A DNA stretch of 64,000 bases. Source: Sipunculus nudus (lineage: Eukaryota; Annelida; Sipuncula; Golfingiida; Sipunculidae). How positions within the stretch are numbered: position 1 is the stretch's first letter; every line of letters begins with the position of its first letter. The notes below the pieces were generated by a model. That model was not told the origin of the DNA, made no database searches, and saw only the letters and a list, made by a program, of their open reading frames with translations. Where the stretch lies: assembly GCA_026874595.1 (NCBI GenBank), contig CM049307.1, positions 92,790,330 through 92,854,329 of the forward strand. Direction: 5' to 3'. The position numbers and the translations under genes are program-made. Positions 36,610-50,400 of this stretch are shown piece by piece.

Positions 36610-39600
36610 TAACCATAACATATAGGGGGTTTATAACTATAATGCTCTTTTTTTTGGTCTTAGAATTTTTCTATTTAATTGTTTTTGTGAAAATGTTTGT
36701 GTTGAAAGGCTCTCTGATACAGCGAGATATACTGTATAGAAACATTTAACAGGTCCGTAGCTGATGAGAACTTTTACAGCAGCATGGCAGCAGACCTGGA
36801 CGAGGAGTCTGATATATCAGCCGCTGATCCTGCAGAAATGGCTCAACAGATTGTAAGTTTAAAGTCCATTAATTATAACATAATGTTAGCAGTTATCTAG
36901 TTCATAGCCATTTGTAAGTTATAGTCATTTTCATGGCAGACAAAAAGTTATTTTCCATTATATATATATAAATATATATATATAGCCCACCTGATGACTT
37001 GTATCAAGTTTCTAGTCCATTGCATGACAAATCATAAGTTTTGTAGACTGTTCCATAATATATAGTAAATCCATGGTCCAGTCGTTCACAGAATTAAATA
37101 TTTTATTCACCAACAGTGAGATGCTATTTGAGTGTAAAAATCCTGTAGTTTTACCTCAGTAGCTACTCCTGGTCCTCTTCAGTTTGAAGTATGAATATAT
37201 TGGTCACTTACCATTTTAAATAAAGTTCTGCCAGCTAGTTCATATAAGGCCCAAACAAATAAAAGGTATGATTCTCAGGCACTGCCCGTGTCAATTTATT
37301 CCTCTACATCAAAAATTATTTTGATTTTCATCTTTCAAGAAGATAAAATCATACAATTTTGATAAGATTTCCTTTGTTATGTAGTACTTTTACCTGTTTA
37401 GCAAAAAATTCTTTTAATTTTCTGCTTTTTCCCTGATCATATGACATTTGTATCAAAACACATGAAAAAGGTAAAAAGTAAAATATCCCCAACCTGCACT
37501 GATTTCCAAAAAAAATTGCCTGAGAACAATACCTTTTTCTTGGCCTTACTGCTGTGTTGTCTTTTTGTTTAATTTTTTCTTATAAACTGTGTTTTCAGGG
37601 GTATGATGATATGGATGCTGCCTTATTTGGAAATACCAAGAAGGCCAGCAAAGGCAGAGCATCACTGACCCCTGCCAAGTCCAAACCTAGCAGTGGTGGT
37701 GGTTCAGGAGGCCTAGGGGCACCAGGTAATATCTACAACGTATACACAAGTTAAGCTAACTTTGTAATGTGTATAATGTCCCTCAAAGTTATATATAATA
37801 TTTTGCAATAGATTAATTCAATTTATGACTAGAGGAAGTCCGCTTGTATCTCACTATCTCATAGAATAGTCCATCCATTTTAATATATGAATTTTATTGA
37901 TCATGTACAGGAGTTAGTCGGTAAATACATATAATCATGTCTTTTCAGAGCCTAACAAGCCCAAGTTTACACCCAAAAAGAAAACAACAGGTAAGACTAT
38001 TTTTGCTCTTTCCTTGGAATTGTTAACACTTTTGTGTTTACTGCAATACATATACCACTTTATTCTTACTGAAAAATAATTAAAAGTGACAAAATATGTT
38101 AAATACATTTATTCTTTCTAACCACAGTCACATCATATAACTTATGTTGAATCACATATTTATATGAACAATATATCAGATGCCTTTGTGTGTATTGATA
38201 TGCACAAAATATCAATATTAACACCCCGGTTTAAAAAAGGATGAAATAACTGATAGACTTAAAATGCATTTATCATTGGGAATTCTCACTGTGTTAGTGA
38301 TGCAGATAATTATTAACCAATTCAGATTCTGAGCTATTTATTTGCTTCTGTATTCACTGAATACTTTCTTTGTATTATTCAACTATAGATGATGATGTAG
38401 GGATTAATTTTTAGACTTTGATGATGATGATGATCCACTGGCTGGACTGCTGTCAGATGAAGAAGACAGTTTGAAAAGCAAGAAACCTGCCCTTAGAAGG
38501 CCTGTATCAGCTAATACAGAGGACACATCAGAAAATACCAACTCTCAGAGTAAGTCACAAGGGTAGACTTATCTGAGGCTGTTCTTTTCTTTATACTGAT
38601 GTTTTAATGTAAAGCATTGTTCTGTAGTTTCATGAAGTTAAAATCTTATACAGTTTTCACTCCCTTTGATCTTCATAATTTCTGACAAGTCTGTATGCCA
38701 CAACATAATACCATAGAAAACTAGAAATCTGCATTATAATGAATGCAAGCCTCCGCCAGTGACTTATTCCACCCATATTCCCATATATATATGGTGACTA
38801 TTCCTTGATGATGTTCCTAGATGCAGATCTTGTGCCGTATAGATGCAAAAATCTAATCAATTCTTCACAACTCCATTCCTGAGAGGCCCTGAAAATTTCA
38901 TGAGGTTCCTTTCATGATTGCATGAGTTATGTTGTGAACACACACACACACAAACACATGAAGAGGAATGAATGCATACTCTCCTGGCAGAGGCAGTTAC
39001 AATTTTGTTGAGTAATTAATTAAAATGTTTTTGTGGTTGCAATTTTAGAATATTATATTCTCGAAAATGCAAAGGCATTTCAACAAGTAAAAGAATTGTG
39101 AGTCATGGTGAACTGTTGTAGGAAAGTACAGTCAGTCACAAAATATGTAGTCTTTCAGCATCTCACTTTCAGTTTTCATTTCATTGGACAATATCAGTTA
39201 CAGGCCTTACTCTTTATTTTGCTAGAGCAACCAAAATGTGGAATAAAAGTTTTTTTTTAAATAATTCATGCTTAATTAAAGAGCTTTGAGTAACTGCATT
39301 AGCTGTTTTGCTACAGGCAGCAGACGGCTTGAAATAGAACGACCACCAACCAGATCCGGAAGTAATAAAGAGGATGAGAAACCAGCGCCCCCTGCTGGTG
39401 GTGGTAAGAAGAAAATTGATGACATATTTGGGGATGAGGACGATGAGGTGCTGGGAGGTATGGGGTTGGACAGTCCTCGTAAAGTCAAACAGTCTGTCAT
39501 AGAAGAGGAGACGAGGGCAGGGAAAGGCTCCATCATGGACGAGCTGCTGGGGAAAGACTCGTCTAAACAGCTGGAGAAACCAGGCTCAGGGCAAGGATCC

Positions 39601-42600
39601 AGAGAATTTAAACTGGATAAGAAATATACAAGTAAGTTTTTTTGCAGCAATGACAGTATGAGACATTGTATATCATTTTAAGTTCAGACACAATCTTAGA
39701 TATAAAGTATTTGAGCTGATAGTACTGTACACTTTTAACAATTTTATTTTTTGATGTGATATTCAGTATCTAAACCTCCCCCCCCCCCCCATGGGATGTG
39801 GAGGCTAATAGGGGTTGATGATTTTATTTGTATATCAATATTTATGAAAACAATTTCTGTTGGTGGAACTACGGATAGTAAGGTTACGATCCTAAATATG
39901 CAAAACCATCAATTTCAAAATGTTGTTTTCTTTCTTCTGCCACTTTATCTTGGTGCTAGATCTTCTGAAGGGATAATTTTTAATACTTGACTTTGGGCAT
40001 AATATCAGTTCTATTTGACAGATTTGCAAACCTTGACCAAATTTCAAGGCCATGCACTCTGTAGCCGGTTGTCCATTATTATCACTCAGTTGCGAGCTTT
40101 ATAATGAGGCTTACAGTGATCACTTACATTCCTTACATCTAGGTGGTCATATTTTGTTGGAGTTGACGTGTTGTGGGTTTTAAATATTCAGAGTAGAACA
40201 AACTGTTTCACTCTCATTGTATCTTGACTTAATGTCCATCAGCATGAAATCAGCTTAATGCACTGGCCCATAAGCTGCATCTGATATGTCCAACTTGTAA
40301 TTGTCGAGGGATTACAGACAGTAATTATCTCAGCATTAAACCAAGATGCCTGAGGCAGTTCCTAGATTTGTTCTTGAATCTGGGTTGAACCAGATCCAAC
40401 TTGTCACATCTTTTCTCATGGTTAAACTGGTTTCCTGTTTGCCCATTTATCGAAAATACATGTACATTTTATATCAAGAAAATTATAACAGTACACAAGT
40501 ATGATAATGAAGTATTCAATATTTAAAAATGTTATCATGCTGATGCAGGGAAAGAGGAAAAAGAAGATTTCACGTTTGGTGGTTACATGCCTTCTTCTGC
40601 CGGAGGTTCAAGGCCATCATCTAGAAGATCAGTGAGGTACGCATGTCCCCATGGTGACTGCCAGCATGTACTCTATGTGTATTAGCAAATCTAACCATGT
40701 AATTAATATCTGATGTTTGGTTGATAATTAGCAGAACATAGCTGCCCACACCTTGCCTCTCCTTAATGACTAACAAATATTATATAATACTGGAAATATT
40801 TCATTTCAGTAGAAATTCTATATAAGAAAATAGTTTTAGACTGTGCACTATGTTAATCAAATTGCATTAGATGGGTAACATCAGATCAGTATTTCTTTTT
40901 GAGGGTGATAATATTCTTGTGCATTTAGTGACACCTTCACATGTTGTTATTCTTTAAAGTATACCATTATTTCACAAAGTATACTTTACTTTTGGTACTC
41001 TTAGAATATAAGATCAAAGAAATGCTTTTTAGAAGGTAGACTTTAGAGTCAAATATAAGAACTCCATATTCTGCCTGGTGAGCTCAACACTTTTCTTTTA
41101 AGGGGAACACTGGTCAGCCAGTCTCCTCTAACATAATTCAAATATTGAACATCAGATGCTGAGGATATTTTCAAGGTGTGCTCTTCCTTTCCAGATTTGA
41201 AGATGAAAAAGAGGATGACATATTTGGCAGCCGTCCGCATTCTACAGGAGGAGGGAGAAGATCTGGAGGGGCAGCCTCATTTCTCGAAGAATCCATCGCT
41301 AAGGATGACAGGAGCTGGCTAGACATGGCCTCGGGGGCCAAAGGGAAATCTAAGGAACAGGTAGATATATGTATATATTTGTGTGTATATCTGTGCCTAG
41401 ATAGTGATTGGTTCTTATCAGGATTTTCACTGATTAAACCACGGTTATAAAATTTTTAGCAACTAGAATTGACTCCAGCATGGTCAAATCAGCCCTTTGC
41501 TCCTGAAAGAAATTGTATTTTTCTCATTGCTTTTGACGGAAAATGTAGGTCCACAATGACCATACTTTGTAGATGATTAATTAATAAGTGTCAATGAACA
41601 ATATCATAAATGTTTTGTAAAATATATTGAAACAATTATTCTTTATGTTTATATGACAGAATGTGAATAGAAACTTTATTTCTTGTTAGTATTTAACTTT
41701 ATATACCTCATTTAAAAGACTAGACACTATTGGTCCTGGCCAATATTACTGCTTTATATTACAGGATGGACGCCCTAAATCTACCGGTGACATTGACAAA
41801 CCACTGTCTATATTGAAAAGTAACAACGAGAATGGTGGTGCATCAGAGCCTGTTGATTGGCTGGGGCTATCACGACTTGGCTCGCCAGAGAGTCCCAGAC
41901 CACCACCATTGTCGAAAACACAAGACAAGCCCGCCACACGTGCTAAAGCTCAGAATGATGACTTGTCAAGTACGTATGTAACATCATCTAACAAACAGGA
42001 TAAGAATGATACAGCACCGCCTCCTGCTGCCTCTGCAACTGCAGACACAGCAGATGATTGGCTAGGGCTTGGCAGTCGAAAAGATGATAAGGATGATGAT
42101 TGGCTGGGACTGAGCAAAGATGACAAAAACAAAAATGATGGTAAATTGAATTTTCGAGCCACCAAGCAGTCAGGAGCACCAAGCAGGAGGCAAGATAAAC
42201 CAGCTGCTTCTGATGCGTTGCCAGAGAAACCAGAAAATGATGCTGCTGGTTATCTAGGGCTGTCTGACGACATGGGTCCTGATACAATGATCGGGTCAGT
42301 ACAGATCTCTCTATGACACTGATATATGTGCTGTGCAGATTTGTAGCTGACAAAGTTGAAAGAGTCAGCAGTGTCAAGTCAGTCATGAATTTTCTTTTTA
42401 GTTTAATTAAAAGGTATTTCTGGAAAAAAAATTTTAAAGTATTGTAGCTTTTGTGAAACATCATTTCATGATGTTATACATATATTGCAATTCAGATTCC
42501 AATTAATTTCTCATCTTGGTTAAAGTATGACATTCAGTTGCTTCCAGGCTTATTGAACAATGAATATAAGTTTGATCAAGGAGTTTGTAACAAATGGAGT

Positions 42601-45600
42601 CCCAACTGCGAGTCTGGCAATGTCAGATGTTGCTCATTGGGGTCATAAAACTCGCTGTTCAAAGGCAAAGAGAGATGCTGCTCATATCCTGGTGCTAATT
42701 GATACAGCCAAATATATTGTTTACACAATATATTTTCATATTAACATCGTGTACATAGCATGTGAATGTGTGTGAAGCTGTTATACTGAAGATGCCTGAG
42801 GTATCCCTGGGCAGGGGTAAGCGATAATACGAGAATAATGCCATCAGTGATGCAGCAGGCGAGGGCTCACAGTTTTCAATAAAGTCATCTGCAACATAAA
42901 CTTTTGTTATGCATGGAATAGTATAAAATGAGGCTAATTATTAAGATATGTCAGAAGTGTGTAGACTGATGTGAACTAATAGAAATCTGAAATTATTCAA
43001 GGACATTCAGGTTTACACTCTGTCATGTATCACAGCAGATACTGATGGCAGAGTGAGCAAATCTGTCCCAAAATCACTCCAATGATTCCTCAACATGATA
43101 CCTAACAAAATATACCTATTGCACATAATTCTTTTTCCAAAATGATTTGCGCATTCATATTTCTGGTCAGTGTTATTCCAGCAATTTACTGCTCACTTAC
43201 TGGATATATCACTCTCTGCCTAACAAGCTTCAATGGACTGCGACAGTAAGGTCTGACATCTTCGCTGTATAAAAAGCCATGCCATGGCTGTGCTTGACAT
43301 CGAGGTACAATAGGCTTTAAAGTGTTAATTGGCTTATCGCATCTTAATTGCAATAAGTGCACTACAGACACGCCAGTCCTGACAGAGCTTTACAGAGCTG
43401 GGACTCCAATTTGTTATTAACTCCTTGGTTTGATTGTGTGGTGATTAACCATTCAGATGGTTATTAACTGATTTCTGGCCAATGATGCCTTATGTTACAT
43501 GCATTAAGCTACTCACTATCATTAAATGGGGAAAATTGCTTGTTAAATGTTAGAAATTCTGTTGGATAGTCATGTATCTTATATCTATCAATACAGGGTC
43601 ATCTGACAAAACTGAAACAATATTTAACTTCGTATTGGGATGTACTGGTGCCCAGTGAATCCTCACAGTTCTATCAGATGTAGAATATAAGTAGTTGCGT
43701 CATTATTCAGGGAGATCAAGAGTATTGGGATTACCTGTTGTTCTCACATCTGTGCTTATTTTTTCTTTAGTATTTTTTGTCCGAGGTAACCGCTTCAGGT
43801 GTCAAAATATTTAACATGTTTGTTTTACAGCTCACAGCCCACATCTGAAATGTACCGAGGGTCACGTCAGGCCACAGATGATCTGTTTTCACCTCCCCCT
43901 ACTCGAGATCCTGGGTAAGTATTTCAGTTTTTGCTTAAAAAAAACAGAGACAAGAAAGTTTTTTTAATGCTACTCCACATATGAAATCAGTGATTCTGAT
44001 GTTCAATTTTGAATTTGACAAAGTTTGCCTTTCTTTAGTACCATAGAGCTAATATTAATAGATAGGTTTTATTGCTTCATTTCAACTAAGTATGTTTTAT
44101 GGCTTTGTACATATCTGTTGTCTTCCAGTATTATCTATTATTTTCATGGTCAACTGCATATACCATATATTGACATCAAGTTTCTCACATATTTTAAAAT
44201 CTATTTTTGAGCCCATTAAGATGCTTGATTCTAGCTTATATTCAAAATTTCCTTGAAATTATTTTGAATTTGACTCTTCAGTGGTTGGCTATGGCTGACA
44301 AAGAAAAACAAGGCATGCTTTAAATGAAGTATTAACGAAGATCTCACATGCATCCACTTCTTTAAGTGTATCTTATATTCTGTGTACCTATAAATTTTAA
44401 GTACATACTTTATCTCTACTCTCATTACTTAACCACATGTTCCACAGCTCACATCTTTATTTTTGATTTCCTTTGAGTCAATCCTGCTTTATATGTCAAT
44501 AAGGTCATCATTACCATGGGAACGACCTCGCAGGAGGCAGGATCAAAGTCGGTCTCCTGAGAGACCCAAAGACACTTCAATGTCAAGTACGCTGGCAGCT
44601 GGTAAGAGTACAGTACTGGCTGACAGTCCCCGCAGCATGGCAGCCCAGCTTCAGCACCTGCAGATGATGAAAGAACAGCAAGATAAACTCCCAGCAGAAC
44701 CCCCAGCTCACGAAAGAGAAACCAGAACCAGACCATCACCTACTAAATCATCTCTAGAATCTCTTCTCTCAGGTAATCATTTATTATGGTAGCACATATA
44801 AACTGTACAGTACTCTTTAAGCACATGTAATATCTTCACCAAAACCATACATTTATCCAGATCTCCCCCTAAGTTTGATTGACTGGTCAACCATAACCTA
44901 GGTCTGTATCTCTCATTTATGACACTAATCAAATATAATGTGATAACTTCGCAGGGTCTGTGGTTGGTGTAGTAAAGCTCCTAGAAAATGTTGCCTCTTT
45001 GCAAATAAATCTCTTTTCTTTAATGGTATCTTTCAGTTGAATAAATGAGAGGTAAAACTATGATCAGAATTAATTTTTATTGGTAAATCTTTTAGATTTC
45101 ATTTAATTAAAAAAATCTTGTTACAGCAATATTCCTCTGCCTGTCATTAAGACTGTAGAGCACTGAAGACTGGTGCCACCTTTTTTTGAATTGGAAGTGA
45201 AGTTTCATCAGACTTTTGAATTGGAATTGAAATATTAGAATTGATTTGCAGATCCAATAGCACAGCCCCCTGCAGCCAAAACACCTCAGCCTGATCAAGC
45301 GTCAGCCTACAGCTTGCCAGCGTCAACTGTCCCCAGCTTCTCCCCTATGCCAGCACCAGCAGCGCTGCAGCAGGACATGGCAGCCAAGGCAGCCCAGGAG
45401 CAGGAGCTGAAGATGCAGATGGAGATGCTGCAGCAGAAACAACAGATGCTGCAGATGGAGAAACAGCAGCAGCAACTCAAGGTGAGGCAGAATCAATACA
45501 TTTTTTTGCTACGATGAGCCATGATATGTTGAAGGCCTGCTGAGCTGAGTTTACCTTTAGTCACCATCATAATTTCAAGAAGCTAAATTGAGCTGATTCT

Positions 45601-48600
45601 ATGCAATCTAGTGTGATTTGAGTAAAAAATTTGGTAACTTCAGCAGACCAAAAAAGTAACATGATAAACATTTAAGTATTTAATGGAAGACTAGATGTGT
45701 AACATTGAAAATAAATGATCAGCTTGGTTTAAATAAATGAAGTATTGTTACATCTCAAAATTAATAATAATTTCATTCAGTTCAAGCCAGCTGTTTCAGT
45801 GTCACGCCAAACCACTAATTTAGCCTGTTTGGCAGCCATTTTTTGCCCAGGCAAACCATGTGTGCCTGCCAGGTTTTATTTTAGAAAGAATGTTGGTTGG
45901 TACATGCAGAATATATCTCATCTCTTTATGTACATCAGTAAATGTATCATATAAATTATCAGGCCAGGAAAAATCACATGTATGACCATACAAGATGGTT
46001 AAAAGATTGGAAAGATAAAAAGTTTATAATTTACATCTTGAACTTAAACTTTTACTAAATTGACCAAGACATGGTTCAAACATGGGGCAGATCATATTAA
46101 TATGTTAAAAAAAATATCCATCTGCAAAGACGACTAGCATATGATCGGCATGCACACCTCACTTAACTTGGTTCATGAATAATTGAATTAATGTCATCTT
46201 AGACAACTTCCCACATAGGACAGCATTGATAATGAACTGGTGAAAAGTAAAGGTTTTTTCACAAATATTTGATAAAATTTATAGTTCAACAGACAAAAAT
46301 GTAGATTACTGGCATGCATGCATATGTGTGGACAACTGGAGAAGCTTGAAGATTTACAGTTCCAAAGGGGGGTAAGAGAGTTCATAGGGGCACCCATCAC
46401 CTGACCGGTGTTTAAAATAAATATTTTACTACTCTACATTATGTGTATATTATTTTGTATATTTCATCAGATGCAGCAGGAGATGGCAGCCAGACAAGAT
46501 GAACTGAATAAGCAGTACATGCAGCAGCTGTTGACAGAGAGACAACAGACAATGCAGGTAAAAACATAAAAATACTGATAATAATAACACACAGTTATAT
46601 GTGTACAGTGAAGTCTAACTAATACAATAACTTGAGGGCCCAGCAAAAGTTGTCCTTTTGGCAGGGTGGTCTTGTTATTTTGAGGTATTTATGACAATTT
46701 ACATTAGTATGGGACTAAAAATAGTGGTTTCCTTAGTGGGATAATGGGGCCTGGACAGCTGAGCTGTAAAACGCTCGGCCTTCTCTGCTGGCGACCTGGG
46801 TTTCATCTCAGGTGCTTCCATGAGAGTGGGTTGTAGTGACCCGTCCAAGTTTGGTGGTTCTCTCCAGGTTCTCAGGCTTCCTCCACCTCTCTCACTAGGA
46901 TCTTCAACTCTATCAGTATCTTCTATTTTCGCCTTAAATATCTAACACTATTCTGACCCAATCTGTCAAACTTTGTTGTGCTGAGGGAGCCAGTCCGGGC
47001 CAGATTTTGCAGAGACCTGTGACTAGCTCCAGCGTCGACTTCACTTTCGGTCAGTCAATCAGTTAGTGGGATGGTTATGTTAGCTAGTTGTCAGGCAAGA
47101 TTTCACTGTACTGGATTTTATATAATTCCCAGTGTGCCTACAGGGGAGGTTTGATCAGTTTTGTCCTGGGCTTTAAATACTGTGGTTGTCTTCTTATTTG
47201 CGGTGGTTTCAAATTCGCGATATTCGCGGTCGCTCCCTGACCGCGAAAATGAAACCGCGCAGTTTTGAATGCACATATACCAGACCATAATCATTAATTT
47301 CAGAAGCTGCCGATAGTTTGCGACAGTTGATATTTATCTTCAGCTACGTAGTGGTTGTCCGTCGAGCCTGGTGCATATACGATAAATGATTCAGGGAGAA
47401 TGCTGGGCCCATTTTAAATAATATCGGTTGGCTTTGATGCAAAAAAACCGGGACCCTTTGCAGGTGCGTGCTAACTCCGGCGGACGCGCCCGGCAGTCAT
47501 TCCTTTCCCCCGGCACATGACTAGAGGTGTCAATGCCCGCTGGGCAGTAATATTTAAAAATTACGTATGTGTGCCAAGTTAGATGACATCCAGTGCCGCT
47601 TAAAAATGAATATTGAGTAGAAGGTACTCGTTCACATTGTGCCGTATTTAGTCATGTTAATGAATAAAATTTGCCACTAAAGTAGTGAACATAGCCGCTA
47701 GGGTTGCGCCACCTTGTAATTGTATAAAAGACTAATTCTGTGAAATCATGACGCGCAAAACGATGTATGATTGGCTAGTGATGACGTGAGTTTTGAATAT
47801 TTTTGAAAGGTCGCAGTTCATTTTGGGGCCAAAGTGCCTTAAAACAGTGGAATATTATGTTTTGCTTCAGATTTTAACTGTGAGAAACTGAATACGGTTC
47901 CTTCTTCCACCTATATGGAAGTAATTAGCAACATATATAAATGGCATTCAAATTATTCTGGGCACATCCCTGCCTTTGATACTGAAACAAGGGGGCTACC
48001 TACAGGCGTCCCTTGTTGGTTGAGCAGGTGATTACGACTCTACTTTAAATTAACAGGAGTAAGATACCCTTATCAAGACAGTTTCCCTAAACAAACTTAA
48101 TATACTGTTTTGTAGTTACAGGTTGGTTTCTCGACACACCTTAATAACATTTGAGTTGTTTTTAATGAGCCTCGGCCCTGAACTAATTACAGCCAGCGGG
48201 GTCAATGCCTCCCGCAGGCGTCGGCTCAGCCGTCTGTGAATGTTCGAACATGCGATATCCGGACAGAGAAATAGGAGACCTAGATAATAGTGAAATCACC
48301 GGTAAATGAAACTAATTTTGATAATGAAATATAATACAAGACCAATGATAGAGCGCGAAAAAGGAACCCCGTGAAACTTTTAAAAATATAAAAACCGCGA
48401 AAATTCAGCCCCGCCAATATAAAGGCAACCACAGTATTGTTTTGTTCTTCAAGTTAATTCCTAAAATTAGTTTCTATACCTGACACAGAAATTTAAAACA
48501 AAACACTCATTAAAATGTTTGCATGGTGAATTGCTGTAAGGCATTATCTGCATTAGGATATAATCTGGATTATGAATCAGAGTGCTTTGATCTTCATTAG

Positions 48601-50322
48601 TTCAGTTTGCTGTAGTAGACTTGCATAAGGCCAGCTTACAGTAAACAAGTTCCTATCAATTAAGGGCCAATCAGTCTATATTATACCAGTGTGGCTACAA
48701 ACCATGTTTGGACAGAAAACTCAGGTTCTGTTGAATAAATAAACCTAGGCTTTTGTAATGGGAACTACTGTGCTGATGCAATACATATTTCTCCAAGACT
48801 TAAATATACCAGTTGATTAAAATCAGGATTAGATGTGAATCAAGGATGGATACAGCCTTACTATAAGTGTCTGATGGATTAAACAGATGATGTTGGGAAA
48901 ATAAAAGTAGGTAACGAAAGAAGAATAAAGTAATATTTTTTGGAGAAGAATCTGACAAATGAGATGTATTCTGTTTCAGCCCATGGCAATACCTATGATG
49001 GGGCCAATGATGGGGTTTGGTGACTTATCATCCCAGTTACAGGGAAAGGTAAGTTTTTTTAAAGTGGTGACTCTGCACTTGATATTGAACTGTGTGGTTC
49101 AGAGTATTCAAAAGACAATGGAACATGTTATTTTGAAATACTGATTTGTGACAGGTCAGTTTATTTTAAGTTTATCTTATAACAGCCAGTAAGTAAAATG
49201 TTTATAAAGCTCCGTAAAACTAACAGAAAAACATTCTTGGCAATATTTCAGCTCAAATTTGCAAGAACCCTTAGCATATAACATCAGCTCAAGTGACGTA
49301 TTTGTCCTAAGTGAGTTCAAACAGTAGGGGTTTACTGTTGGTGTTTGGCACTGGATGCACCAAGAAATAACTCTGTTAATGAAATTACATGGCTCAATTT
49401 TGTCATGTAATTAGGGTGGGCTTCATTCATGAAAAATCTGTTTAAAAATTGTTTGGTAACCATTTATTGCTGATATGAGCACTAAAGGACTTGAGTCTCA
49501 GGTAATACTCAAGTCAAAATTTTGGACCCTGGTACTTGTGTGTTTTTTTATGTATATATCAATGCTGCTAACATATTGAGTTTATGTTATTAATACAAGA
49601 TATATGGCTTATTTCAAAGGGACTCCTGCTTTGCAGTAATTTTTCATTCTGTTTATGCTAACCTTTTTGTTTGTTTGGAGAATGTTAAGATATCACCAAG
49701 TCAAATTCACACATATTTTACATCAATAAGCTGATATCTATATTGATCTTTACAGTATAGCCATAGCAACAAGTACAAGAGTCCAAAGTCACATAATGCA
49801 GGTTTGAGTTCTTGAGTCAATTTCAGCCAAATGTGTGTCTCACCCAGCCAGTCTGTGAGATGATGTCTTATTTGGTCTCTTTTCCCTGGCAGATTCAGCA
49901 GCTGGAGATGGAGAAGGAACACAGCAAGATGTTGATGGACACACTGAAACAGCAGCATCAGGAGCAGCTAAAAGTGCTAGAGAGTTCATACCAGTAAGTA
50001 CACAGAGTGCTAGAGAACTCACACCAGTAAATACACAAGAGTGCTGGTGTGTCCATACCAGTAAGTACACAGAGTGCTGGAGAGCTCACACCAGTAAATA
50101 CACAGTGCTGGAGAGTTCATATCAGGAAGTACACAGAATGCTGGAGAGCTCACACCAGTTAGTACCTAGAGTGCTGGAGAGTTCATACCAGTAAGTACAC
50201 AGAGTGCTTGAGAGCTCATACCAGTTAGTACACAGAGTGCTGGAGAGTTCATACCAATAAGTACTTTCAAAGAGTGCTGGAGATGCTAGATTGCACATGT
50301 TGCACTGGCAATTTTACAGTTG

Positions 50323-50400
<78 letters not shown>

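Noticed and set aside
39276-39650. 124-codon minus-strand frame
   Set aside because: It is the antisense shadow of FBF1 exon 8.
41988-42464. 158-codon minus-strand frame
   Set aside because: Antisense shadow of FBF1 exon 11 running into the intron.
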